Under the pieces are notes generated by a model, which saw only the letters and a program-made list of their open reading frames with translations, searched no databases and was not told the origin of the DNA. Shown here in pieces: positions 36,103 to 44,881 of a DNA stretch of 64,000 nucleotides (positions are counted from its first letter, which is position 1; every line of letters begins with the position of its first letter). Position numbers and translations under genes: made by a program. The stretch is from Spirosoma pollinicola (GTDB lineage Bacteria; Bacteroidota; Bacteroidia; Cytophagales; Spirosomataceae): the NCBI RefSeq assembly GCF_002831565.1, contig NZ_CP025096.1:186001-250000 (forward strand). Direction: 5' to 3'.

Positions 36103-37059
36103 TCAATAATTCATCTTTAAATGAGTCAGTACTTCTTCTCTGGTACGAGCATGTAAAATTTTAGCTCCCGACAGGTTAGGGAATAAGTTTTCGTATTCAT
36201 TGAACGGATGCTCTTTTCCCCAGTTTGGATTGGACAGGATAATATTTGTACCGCCAAAACAGCTCGCCAGTGCCGCTGTGCCGCCGTGCATGGAAATAAA
36301 ATGGTTGCAGTTGGCGTATACCATCAGCTGCAGGTGATTGTAATTGTTGACAACCGATGGATGATGCTGCCTATATAGATCATCCATCAACACCACCTGA
36401 GGGTGATTTTTCCGAAGCCATGCATGTTCGTCCAGCACCAGCGTTTCGCTATTGTCCTGCACAATCTGGCTGGGTAAGGGTCGATTATAGACGATCTGAT
36501 AATCAGATTCGTATGTCTTGATGATCTGGTCGAGCGTAGGGATGTCCAGAAAGTTGATTGGGTCCTGATCCCACTCAATGTTGTATTTGTTGGCGATGAC
36601 CAGCAGTGGCTTATCGAAGACAAACAGGTCATTTTTGAAATGATCCTTATAAGGCACCCGCGCCCACTTACGAAAGCTATAGGTGTTACTGTGCGTCATA
36701 TTAGGCACGTTGTAGTGGCTGTAGGATTCCAGCCAGACGCGCTTATCAAACCGTTCCTCGTGATTTGAACTGAAAAAATAGAACTCTTTTGTGTCTTTGG
36801 CCGAGATCGTTTTATCCAGCGTGCCATTCAGGTAATGCCAGTACGCAAATGGAATCACATAGCGGAGTTCCTGATCAAACTCGCCGTGGTAACTAATGAC
36901 CTTATACTTTTTCTTCAACAGGTAATCCTGAAACACATAACGCCCCTGAACCAGCTTACAGTAATAATTATCACGCACAAAATAGCCCAGATCCGATGGC
37001 AGATCTGGGTATTTAACTCGTGCAAGCACATACAGGGATTTCAAAATTAACTTTTGCAT
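36103..37059 (-). CDS. Putative glycosyltransferase, unassigned family
   Basis: A 318-residue protein without signal or membrane helices. I do not recognise a defined family. The C-terminal half (VYANCNHFISMHGGTAALASCFGGTNIILSNPNWG, then FNEYENLFPNLSGAKILHARTREEV) looks like the donor-binding half of GT-B enzymes: a strand, a Gly-rich turn and a helix where a missing polymer is ruled out. LDEHAWLRKNHPQVVLMDDLY precedes it. Its place between the flippase (27 bases) and the GT11 gene (228-base gap) supports a sugar-transfer role. The ATG at 37059 (MQKLILKSLYVLAR) was preferred over one five codons earlier. Confidence 0.6.
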   Translation of the reverse strand: MQKLILKSLYVLARVKYPDLPSDLGYFVRDNYYCKLVQGRYVFQDYLLKKKYKVISYHGEFDQELRYVIPFAYWHYLNGTLDKTISAKDTKEFYFFSSNHEERFDKRVWLESYSHYNVPNMTHSNTYSFRKWARVPYKDHFKNDLFVFDKPLLVIANKYNIEWDQDPINFLDIPTLDQIIKTYESDYQIVYNRPLPSQIVQDNSETLVLDEHAWLRKNHPQVVLMDDLYRQHHPSVVNNYNHLQLMVYANCNHFISMHGGTAALASCFGGTNIILSNPNWGKEHPFNEYENLFPNLSGAKILHARTREEVLTHLKMNY

Positions 37060-37086
37060 AGACGAAATAAACAAGGTCGTACACTA

Positions 37087-38523
37087 TCAAGTAGCCTTTC
37101 CAAGGGTTTTTAGTTCATTGAGAGAGTATTTATAGCGAAATGTTAGCCCGATATAAATAAGTGCGCCCATAGCAACTTCCACACTGATATTGATCACATT
37201 GATGGAATCGGCATAGGATTTATAGAGCGAAATTGCCCCGACCATAACCAGGCAGAATACGATTGGCTTGACGATATTCTGGGAAAACTCCCCCAAAAAT
37301 GACCCAATGAGTGAGTACACTATTCGGAAATTAATGAGGAGGTTGGCCATTGTTGCCACCAGAAAAGCGGACGCAATGCCTATCACGCCCCACTGCTGAG
37401 CAAAGAAATAAACCAGCGGTATTTTGATGAACAGCGTAATCACGTTTAGGAAAAACAGCAACTTCGGCTGTCCTTTTGAGAAGGCGAGCGTGAAAAGCGG
37501 ATTGCTCAGGAAGGTAAACAGGCTGACGAAAACGAAGATCCGGATCAGTAGAATAGTCGGCTCCCAACCCGGCCCGTAGAACAGCGGCACCACACTATCT
37601 GCCGTAATGAACAAGCCCGCCAATAGCGGCAAATTCACGTAACTGAGCAAATCCAGAATGGTCAGGTACGACTTTTTCAACTCGTTGGTATCGCCCTTGA
37701 ATCGCGCCAGAATAGGATAAGCTACCTGCAACACGATTGGACTCAGCCTCGAAATCGGGAAAACAGCCAGTTGCGATGCCAATGTATAATAACCAAGTTG
37801 TTTTACACCCAGCATCCCGCCAACCAGGATGTTGTCTGAGTTGGCCTGAATGAAGCCAACTATACCGTCGCCCACGTTGTAAAGACCGAATCGAAGGTGA
37901 TCTTTGATCAGGCTCAGGTCGAATTTCAGTACCGGCGAAAACAGGCTGGCCCCATAGACGACCTGCAGCAGTGACTTGATGGCCTGCTGGGCCAACTGTC
38001 CAATAATCAGCGATAATTCTGCATAGCCATTATAGGCCAGCGCTACCGTAATGATACTGCCAACCACGGTTCCGGTAATGTCTATGCTGGCGACAGACTT
38101 AAATCGAAGCTCTTTCTGAAGTAGAAACAGGTAAATCTGCCCGAAATAAACGATGATAAAATACAGCGACGACAGTTTGATAACCTGTTCCAGGCGGGGT
38201 TCTTTGTAATACCCCACGACCAGCGGCCAGCTAAAAAAAACGACAATGCCGATGATCAAACCCAGCGCCAGATTGAGTAGGTAAATGGTAGACAATACCT
38301 GCCGATCTTCTTCCTGTTTGTAAATAATGGAGTTTGAAAACCCCAGATTCGCAAAAATGCTGAAGAAGGCAATCATCAACGTACTCACGCTGACGATCCC
38401 AAAAACCGACGGCTCCAGTAGCCGGGCCAATACGGCGACCTGGCCAAACTGAAACAGTGTGGAAATCGCTGTGGACATACTCATCCACTTACCACCACTC
38501 AGCGCCTGTTTTTTATGGTTCAT
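37087..38523 (-). CDS. Wzx-type oligosaccharide flippase (MOP superfamily)
   Basis: A 478-residue multi-pass protein with about 12-14 hydrophobic helices. The N-terminal KQALSGGKWMSMSTAISTLFQFGQVAVLARLLEPSVFGIVSV matches the WzxC/polysaccharide-biosynthesis family. It would flip undecaprenyl-linked repeat units to the periplasm. ATGA overlap (38520-38523) with the Wzc-like gene upstream implies translational coupling between chain-length control and flipping. Confidence 0.9.
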   Translation of the reverse strand: MNHKKQALSGGKWMSMSTAISTLFQFGQVAVLARLLEPSVFGIVSVSTLMIAFFSIFANLGFSNSIIYKQEEDRQVLSTIYLLNLALGLIIGIVVFFSWPLVVGYYKEPRLEQVIKLSSLYFIIVYFGQIYLFLLQKELRFKSVASIDITGTVVGSIITVALAYNGYAELSLIIGQLAQQAIKSLLQVVYGASLFSPVLKFDLSLIKDHLRFGLYNVGDGIVGFIQANSDNILVGGMLGVKQLGYYTLASQLAVFPISRLSPIVLQVAYPILARFKGDTNELKKSYLTILDLLSYVNLPLLAGLFITADSVVPLFYGPGWEPTILLIRIFVFVSLFTFLSNPLFTLAFSKGQPKLLFFLNVITLFIKIPLVYFFAQQWGVIGIASAFLVATMANLLINFRIVYSLIGSFLGEFSQNIVKPIVFCLVMVGAISLYKSYADSINVINISVEVAMGALIYIGLTFRYKYSLNELKTLGKAT

Positions 38524-40754
38524 TTAGCTTGTTGATCAAGGGCAGTTTCGGCCACGGGTGTGCTAGCAATCACTGTGTTAGGTTCGGCAAAGCGTTTGGT
38601 TCGAACCATTCCCTGTTCGATATCACCCAGTGTTGGCGCGTCGGTATCTTCACCTTCCACTTTGTTGAGGGCAATCAGGATAGGGTGTTTGGCAGCTTTT
38701 GCATACAAGCCAAATAATTGCTTGTCCCGACGTCCCCAGATCGTGTGAACGCTCAGGGCCATAATCGACACGGCACTCTGGTTTATCAGGTGCAACGGAA
38801 TTGGACTACCAACCAGGGCGGGCAATTCAAGAATGATTTTAGTAAATGTGCTCGTTTCGAACAGCTCGTTACGCGTCAACAAATCCGTCAAATCCCGCGC
38901 GTTCATGAACGTAGGATGTAGTTCGTAAGGCACGAACATAATTCCTTCCTGCTCAAAGCGTTTATCGCTATCTGTCAGGCGGGGATAGAAATAGGCTACC
39001 TGATCGCCCGACTCCGCATACATGCGGGCGAGGCCATGTGCAATCCATGTTTTCCCCTGCTTCGACCGCATACTGAACAGCGTGATGAGCGCGGGGTGCA
39101 CGGGTACGCGCTGATTTTCGATGTCGATATTGATGGCATTCCCCAGTTGTTCGAACATACCCACGGCGGCCCGACTGGCCCGCGAGTTGACGGCGAATTT
39201 TTTAACCAGTGGAAATACGGCCATTACTGAGCGACCAATCCACTGTTCGGCCTGTTCGAGTGAGTTGATTCGCTTGTCGGCCCAGAAACGGATAGCGGCC
39301 AGCAACAGGGCAATAACAAGCCCGGCTCCCGCAGCGATAACACTGAATAGCATACGCTTGGGTGCCTGTGCCGATAGCGGAAAGGCAGGTGGGTCGAGCA
39401 CCGACAGCGAACCATCAACGGTAATGTCCTGCCGGTGCGTAGTTGCCTGATTCAGCGACTGAACCAGCGTGAGGTATTCTTTTTCGGCAACGTCCAAATC
39501 GCGGGTCAGTTGGCGCTGCTCAGACTCAAGTGGAGAGAACGTTTTCGATTCGGCCTGATAATCGTCCAGTCGTTTCTTGATCGGTCCCAGTCTGGCACCG
39601 GACTCTTCGAACTCCAGCACCTTACCCAGCCATTCATTGACCAGTTTCTGCTTCGGTACGGACTCCGACGAATTGTCGGCGGCAAAATAATTCTGGGCAA
39701 TCACCTTTAATTCTTCCGATGCCTGATTGATTTTAGCCTGGTATTTATCCAGTACAGCCTGGGGTTGCCCATTGGTGCGGGCATTGATCAGTTGTCCTTC
39801 GGCAGCCGTCAGTTCGGCCTGTTTGTCGGTTAGGGCGGTATTGATCTTGAGCAGACTCCCCCCCTGCGTCATGCGCTGACTCAAGGCATTCATAGAGGCT
39901 TTAGCCCCCTGGTTCCGCATTACTTCGTTGTTATATTCAGCAACCAGAGCCTCGCGGGTAGCCGAACGGGTTTTCAGCTCATCTTCAAAGTTGAGTACAT
40001 TATGCTGCACGTTAAATCCCCGAAGTTTCGCTTCGGCATTGTCCAGCAGGCGCTTCGCATCCTTTGCTTTACCTTCGTAATACTTTACAACTGGGTTGGC
40101 CTCCCCCCGTTTCAGGGCTGTGTATCGTTCGTTAAGTTCGGTCACGGCTATATTCAGTGTTTGCTGTGCGATGGCCGGATCATCGGCTTCGTATTCCAGA
40201 TCCAGCATGTCACTCCCGCTTCGGCGGTTGGCTTTCAGCTTCTTACCGATATAGTCTGCCGAATAATATGAATCGGAACCAAGCAGTAGCTGCCGGATCG
40301 GATTATCGGTCTGGCTTTTTGCCAGGCTGTCGAGCCGAATGCGGGTATAAGCCGGGTCGCCCGGGCGAACCAGCGACTGCCACAAACTGGCAGGAATCGT
40401 TTTTTGCAAGTTCTGAAAACTGGCAGCCGAGAGTTGATAGGGCGTTGGTTTACTGAGTTGCAGGTGTTCACTCAACATGTTCAAGCCTACGTAATAGAGC
40501 GTCTGATTGGAGTTGAGCGTTGTCAGGATATTGTCGAAGGCATTACTAACGGCCGAGTAATCTGTTTGGAAACCTTCCTGCGCCGAACGCAGCGAGTAAC
40601 CAGACGTAAAGCCTGTATACAGCGTTGCTTTAGTTTTGTAAACCTTCGCTTCATTGCGCATGAAGTAATATACTGTTCCAGCAGCCAGGCAGGGGAAAAG
40701 TATGAACCAGATAAGATGCTGCTTCAGGAGCCGCCAAAGTGATTGAAGTGTCAT
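38520..40754 (-). CDS. Wzc/GumC-like polysaccharide co-polymerase with degenerate kinase domain
   Basis: A 744-residue inner-membrane protein. TM1 at about 15-31 (WFILFPCLAAGTVYYFM), a periplasmic Wzz-type domain with long coiled coils (about 200-430), TM2 at about 472-495 (MLFSVIAAGAGLVIALLLAA), then a cytoplasmic domain in the position of the BY-kinase. There the Walker A-like stretch keeps only GKT (FSMRSKQGKTWIAHGLA), the Walker A' Asp residues are absent (VAYFYPRL) and Walker B reads IILELPAL with Glu for Asp. No Tyr cluster at the C-terminus (ends ETALDQQAK). It likely sets chain length without autokinase activity (inference). Confidence 0.88.
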   Translation of the reverse strand: MTLQSLWRLLKQHLIWFILFPCLAAGTVYYFMRNEAKVYKTKATLYTGFTSGYSLRSAQEGFQTDYSAVSNAFDNILTTLNSNQTLYYVGLNMLSEHLQLSKPTPYQLSAASFQNLQKTIPASLWQSLVRPGDPAYTRIRLDSLAKSQTDNPIRQLLLGSDSYYSADYIGKKLKANRRSGSDMLDLEYEADDPAIAQQTLNIAVTELNERYTALKRGEANPVVKYYEGKAKDAKRLLDNAEAKLRGFNVQHNVLNFEDELKTRSATREALVAEYNNEVMRNQGAKASMNALSQRMTQGGSLLKINTALTDKQAELTAAEGQLINARTNGQPQAVLDKYQAKINQASEELKVIAQNYFAADNSSESVPKQKLVNEWLGKVLEFEESGARLGPIKKRLDDYQAESKTFSPLESEQRQLTRDLDVAEKEYLTLVQSLNQATTHRQDITVDGSLSVLDPPAFPLSAQAPKRMLFSVIAAGAGLVIALLLAAIRFWADKRINSLEQAEQWIGRSVMAVFPLVKKFAVNSRASRAAVGMFEQLGNAINIDIENQRVPVHPALITLFSMRSKQGKTWIAHGLARMYAESGDQVAYFYPRLTDSDKRFEQEGIMFVPYELHPTFMNARDLTDLLTRNELFETSTFTKIILELPALVGSPIPLHLINQSAVSIMALSVHTIWGRRDKQLFGLYAKAAKHPILIALNKVEGEDTDAPTLGDIEQGMVRTKRFAEPNTVIASTPVAETALDQQAK

Positions 40755-40758
40755 ATGG

Positions 40759-41619
40759 CTAGTTGCGTTTCAGTTGATGAATAGGAACCCCTACGACTAA
40801 TTCGAGGGCGTAAATATTTTTAATAAACTGGGTCTTGGCCTGTTCCACCGTTGACCGGGTTTCGGCATAGCGGTTGCTGTTGAAGGCGTGTGTTTCGGGC
40901 GTGATCTTCCCCTTCTGCAACTCCACCTCGGCAATCCGAAATGCTGCCAGCGATGCCTGATCGTCGCGCAGGCGAATCTGCAAGACCCGCTGCGATAAAA
41001 TCAAGTCCTGATACAGATTGAACAGGTCTCTTTTTAGCCCAATTTCGGCTGTCCGCTTCCGTTCTTTTGTCGCTTCGTGGTTCCACCTAGCTAACCGAAT
41101 CTCCTGCGGACGAGCGAATAGATCGTGAATACTGATAACTACGTTTACCCCGGCCCGGTAGCCATTTGAAATTTGTGCCAGTTGATCCGACGCACCCGTT
41201 CCGGTCGATATTATAGCCTGATTACCAGTTGAGTAATTAACAAAGCCCGTAAGATTTTGCAGTACCTGAAGTTTGGAAAGATGCAATGCCGATAGCTGTG
41301 AGTTTGCCACGGCCCCCTCAAATTTAACCAGGGGTGAGTAAGCCAGCGCCAGCGTATAGAGCTCGTCGAACGGGATTAACTGGATTGAAATTTCCCGATT
41401 GAAATCGAACGCCATGGTATCGATGGGTAACCCATCGGCGGCTGTTATCAGTGGTTTAGCCGCAACTGTTGGTGTCGTAACGCCACCCTGCCCATAAACA
41501 GCGCTGCCCAGTATGGCCCACATGACCAGACCCAATATCCATTGACGCAGTATGAATGGGTGGTTCAGTCGGTTTTTATTACACCCGTTGAAGTAGAATT
41601 TTTTGCGGTATAAAATCAT
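40759..41619 (-). CDS. TolC-like outer membrane protein, single-repeat length
   Basis: A 286-residue protein with an export signal (LGLVMWAILGSAVYGQ, about 29-44). The rest has the outer-membrane efflux protein signature: FDELYTLALAYSPLVKFEGAVANSQLSALHLSKLQVLQN, a glycine/aromatic strand region, then long helices (RDLFNLYQDLILSQRVLQIRLRDDQASLAAFRIAEVELQKGKI, TRSTVEQAKTQFIKNIYALELVVGV). TolC has two such halves in about 430 residues; here there is one. It lies four bases from the Wzc-like gene, so it probably forms or assists the outer-membrane exit of the polymer (inference). Confidence 0.75.
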   Translation of the reverse strand: MILYRKKFYFNGCNKNRLNHPFILRQWILGLVMWAILGSAVYGQGGVTTPTVAAKPLITAADGLPIDTMAFDFNREISIQLIPFDELYTLALAYSPLVKFEGAVANSQLSALHLSKLQVLQNLTGFVNYSTGNQAIISTGTGASDQLAQISNGYRAGVNVVISIHDLFARPQEIRLARWNHEATKERKRTAEIGLKRDLFNLYQDLILSQRVLQIRLRDDQASLAAFRIAEVELQKGKITPETHAFNSNRYAETRSTVEQAKTQFIKNIYALELVVGVPIHQLKRN

Positions 41620-41635
41620 GTCTGTACTCGTTTCC

Positions 41636-42856
41636 TCAATGACTATTTAGTAATGTAGCTGTCTGTTCCTGCCGCCAGAATTTGGGCAGGCTCTGTATAA
41701 CTGATTCAAATTCTTTGGCCCGATGCTTCCAGGAGTTGGCTTGTGCCATATCGACCCGTTGCTGAACGCGTGGCGCATCCGTATCGACCAGCGCCCGTTG
41801 CAGGGCCTCGGCAAAGAGCTGGGGAGTACGGGCTATCTCGATAATGCCGGTAAAATCGTCCAGAATGGAAAATGGCGTTGCCACAACCGGCAAGCCGGCA
41901 GCCAGGTACTCGTTTATTTTAAGCGGATAAATAGTATACGTGTGCTTGTTGCACACAAATGGAATAATGCCCACACTCAGTTTTGCCAGTAAGGGGGGTA
42001 AATCGGCGGGTTGGCGGGGCGGAATAAATTTGACATTGGTATAGGTACTCAATCGCTTCGTCAAGGCTGGCTCATACACTTCGCCAATAAATTGAAAGTC
42101 AACATCCGGCATTGTACGGGCGCAGTACTCCATGAGGTCAATGTCGATTCGATTATCAGCCGAGCCGAGGTAACCAACGATTGGTTTTTGGGGCGGGTGT
42201 TGTTGAGCCAGTTGTCTGGCCTGGTTAAACAGATCGAAGTTGACTCCGTTCTTGACGCAGAACGTTTGAGGTTGCAGCTTCACCTTGTCCTGTTGTAAGG
42301 TTTCGGATGTTGTAATAACGGCATCGACGCGCCGGATGAATTCGTCTTCGTACCGGTTTCCGTGTCGGCTCATCCATTCGCCCGCCGTCGTGATTTCGTC
42401 AAAACAGTAATAGATCGTACCACACTCATTCAGCTTACCCAACAAAGGCAACCCAGCCACTGGGTTATACGCATTAATTACCAGTGGCCTGCGCATATCC
42501 AGGCGCTTCATGATGCCTTTCAGACTGCTGGTCAGCACGTTCGTATTCCAGCCAAGCAATCGATCGTGCGATTTTTGAGAGAGCCAGTTAATCGGCAACA
42601 TCAGCGGTGGCGTCCAGACATACAGTTCGCCACCGGGTTCGGTCTTCACCTTCATCAACGGGTTTTTGAGCCGCATCGCTTCCCGAGCCGGCAACTCCTT
42701 TCGCCCCGTTGCCAGGTCTTTAACGGTGTACAGATAATCGACAAACAACACCCGGTTACGAACCGACAACTCAGTCATGAGCTGCACAACGGCCTTCTGA
42801 AAATCGCCCGTCCAGGGGGTTTGTGTAATACAAATGATGCTGTCAAATTGCTTCAT
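41636..42856 (-). CDS. Glycosyltransferase, GT4/GumK-like
   Basis: A 406-residue GT-B protein. Landmarks: DSIICITQTPWTGDFQKAVVQLMTELS, RNRVLFVDYLY, the acceptor-side ITTSETLQQDKVKLQPQTFCVKNGVNFDLF, the donor-side PIVGYLGSADNRIDIDLMEYC and the end HTYTIYPLKINEYLAAGLPVVATPF, whose Lys-x-x-Glu-Tyr pattern is typical of GT4-type exopolysaccharide enzymes. Start at ATG 42856 (MKQFDSIICITQ). It overlaps the preceding polymerase gene by 14 bases and precedes the TolC-like gene by 16. Confidence 0.88.
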   Translation of the reverse strand: MKQFDSIICITQTPWTGDFQKAVVQLMTELSVRNRVLFVDYLYTVKDLATGRKELPAREAMRLKNPLMKVKTEPGGELYVWTPPLMLPINWLSQKSHDRLLGWNTNVLTSSLKGIMKRLDMRRPLVINAYNPVAGLPLLGKLNECGTIYYCFDEITTAGEWMSRHGNRYEDEFIRRVDAVITTSETLQQDKVKLQPQTFCVKNGVNFDLFNQARQLAQQHPPQKPIVGYLGSADNRIDIDLMEYCARTMPDVDFQFIGEVYEPALTKRLSTYTNVKFIPPRQPADLPPLLAKLSVGIIPFVCNKHTYTIYPLKINEYLAAGLPVVATPFSILDDFTGIIEIARTPQLFAEALQRALVDTDAPRVQQRVDMAQANSWKHRAKEFESVIQSLPKFWRQEQTATLLNSH

Positions 42857-44345
42857 AACGATCAAGCTTAAGTGAGGCAGTTTCTTCAGTCACGGAGCCG
42901 TCAATTGATGGGGCGGTGTCCCAACGGTTGCAGGTTGCAACCAGCATGGTACTGATAAAAATCACACTACTGGTTGGAAATTGACCCAGCACCGGATTCG
43001 AATATCCCATGAGGGCAATCCCGACAAATTCGGCCAGAAATCCGTACATAATTTTAATTAGCCAGGGGTCTTTTAACTGCCATACCCGGTATACGCCGAT
43101 CCCGGCAAATCCCATCAACATCAGTATATACAGGGCGACCCCCACGCGGCCCGTTTCGATCCAGAGTTCAACATACCAGCTATCGGGCGGGGTTTGGGCA
43201 GCCCAGTGCCAGGGCGAAAAACGCGCACCCATGTCGGTCGATGTCCCGATACCTGCGCCAAACGGGAGATCTTTCAGATACCCCTTCAGCTTTTCCTGAT
43301 TCTGAAGACGGAGTATGAACGAAGGGTCGTTCATGGGTGTAAGGGCCGACCGCATACGCTGAACCTGGTAATTCGAACTGCCAATGCTGGTGTACATCAG
43401 CAGCAAAAGCAGCGGTACAGCCATCGCCGATCCAATCATCAGTTTCAGCAAATCGCGTTTCAGCACCAGGTAAAAGGCGAATCCGGCTACCAGAACAAAC
43501 AGGGCACTGCGTGTTCCCGAAATAGCATAGCCCCAGAAGTAGATCAGCGTGAGGCAGGCATATACGACTTTGGTTACCAGCTTTTTCTCTTCGAAAACCC
43601 GGATCAATGCCACCAGCGTTACCCCCGCCATCTCGGCCCCGAACTGAGCCGCATCCGAGTAAAACGAGAAGCAGCGAAGTTGCCCGAACAGCATGTGTGT
43701 TCGGGCATTGAAGCCACTATTGAGCCAGACTACTTCGGCGGGCGACAGCCCCAGATACTGTTGTTTGAACGCCCAGAGAGCCGCCAGTAATGACCAGATA
43801 AGCCATGAATTAACGAAAAACCGGATGTCTTTTCGGCTGAGTGGCGTGACCAGTATGATGCAGGCCACCAGAAACCAGTGCAGTGAAAAGGCTCTTACAT
43901 GGAAAAACCAGGCCGGGCGGTAAGGTGCTTCGGGATTGATCAGTTCGATAACCGTATATACAAACCAGATTGTTATCAGGGCAAATGTCAGGCTGCGCAG
44001 CCGTCGCCACTCCATTCGTTGCCCATTTACGAATAAACTGAGCAGCGTAAGAGCCAGTAGCCCGTCGATCAGCAAACCAACCGGAATATCGATCTGAACA
44101 AAGCGCGTGAACCCGACCGTAAAACTGAGCTGCACATAGAGCAACATGCCTACCCGTGGGTCCAGCAGTACGAAGACGACCAACGCTATAACAACTGGCG
44201 CCAGTACGGCTAAAATGGCACCTGATGCACCCATTTTACTGACCAGATACCCAACCATGATGGTATATAGCCCTCCCATGAAGGTATACAGCCAAAATTG
44301 AGGTAATCCCGTGTTTTTATTCAGTAAAAATGCTGGCTGAGCCAT
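42843..44345 (-). CDS. O-antigen ligase/polymerase family (Wzy-like) protein
   Basis: A 500-residue membrane protein with about ten to twelve hydrophobic helices and one long extracytoplasmic loop containing RLQNQEKLKGYLKDLPFGAGIG and WAAQTPPDSWYVELWIETGRVG. This loop pattern (before a late helix, GxGxGT then P-D-S-W-Y) is characteristic of the Wzy_C/O-antigen ligase family. It would polymerise or ligate the flipped units. It is the first gene of the cluster; its start ATG is 44345. Confidence 0.9.
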   Translation of the reverse strand: MAQPAFLLNKNTGLPQFWLYTFMGGLYTIMVGYLVSKMGASGAILAVLAPVVIALVVFVLLDPRVGMLLYVQLSFTVGFTRFVQIDIPVGLLIDGLLALTLLSLFVNGQRMEWRRLRSLTFALITIWFVYTVIELINPEAPYRPAWFFHVRAFSLHWFLVACIILVTPLSRKDIRFFVNSWLIWSLLAALWAFKQQYLGLSPAEVVWLNSGFNARTHMLFGQLRCFSFYSDAAQFGAEMAGVTLVALIRVFEEKKLVTKVVYACLTLIYFWGYAISGTRSALFVLVAGFAFYLVLKRDLLKLMIGSAMAVPLLLLLMYTSIGSSNYQVQRMRSALTPMNDPSFILRLQNQEKLKGYLKDLPFGAGIGTSTDMGARFSPWHWAAQTPPDSWYVELWIETGRVGVALYILMLMGFAGIGVYRVWQLKDPWLIKIMYGFLAEFVGIALMGYSNPVLGQFPTSSVIFISTMLVATCNRWDTAPSIDGSVTEETASLKLDRYEAI

Positions 44346-44881
44346 AATAGGTGCCTGTGGTATATAATTAGTTTATGTTTGTTCAGTTAATGAAGTTGCA
44401 CGGTATCAAAGGTTCCTTCAGGCAATTAGCTTGCCAACTAGGGTTGGGCAAGCCTTCCCGATTGCCATTATCGACCACAACAATGACAAAATAAGGCCAG
44501 CTAATTGATCGGGTCGACTTCAGCAAATGGCAGGCACTGTTTGTTTGATTGTGATTGATAGTAATTAGCGATATGAGCAGTGTTGTATATGCCGTTTTTA
44601 TATCTGCCATATTTAATATGTGTATAATAGAGATGAGGCACGTATGCTGAGATTACCAGAGATTGGCACATCATCGATAAACTAAATGTGTACTTGATAC
44701 TTACTTGAAGGTAGCTTATGGGAAGATTTATTTATAAATATAAAAGTAAACTCAATAGATTCATTATAAAAATAAAGTAAACAATATTTTTTTATATATA
44801 CTCTATTAATTCATTTTTCAATGTAGTCAATAACAGTGAAGTTAAGCTTTAAGGCCCGACTTCACTATTATTGACTACACT
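44346..44881. other. Intergenic region upstream of the exopolysaccharide cluster (536 bases)
   Basis: AT-rich, probably holding the main promoter of the cluster and, at its right end, the hairpin that ends the glycoside-hydrolase transcript. A 75-codon minus-strand frame at 44383-44610 lacks coding character. No RNA gene is recognised. Confidence 0.6.
44822..44879 (-). terminator. 20-bp hairpin after the glycoside hydrolase gene
   Basis: TGTAGTCAATAACAGTGAAG (44822-44841) pairs with 44860-44879 with one G:T mismatch and an 18-base loop. It starts two bases after the stop codon of the minus-strand gene at 44882. No long U-run follows. Confidence 0.7.

Noticed and set aside
44383..44610. 75-codon minus-strand frame upstream of the exopolysaccharide cluster
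   Set aside because: No signal peptide, domain or composition bias; it lies in an AT-rich promoter-like gap and reads as chance.
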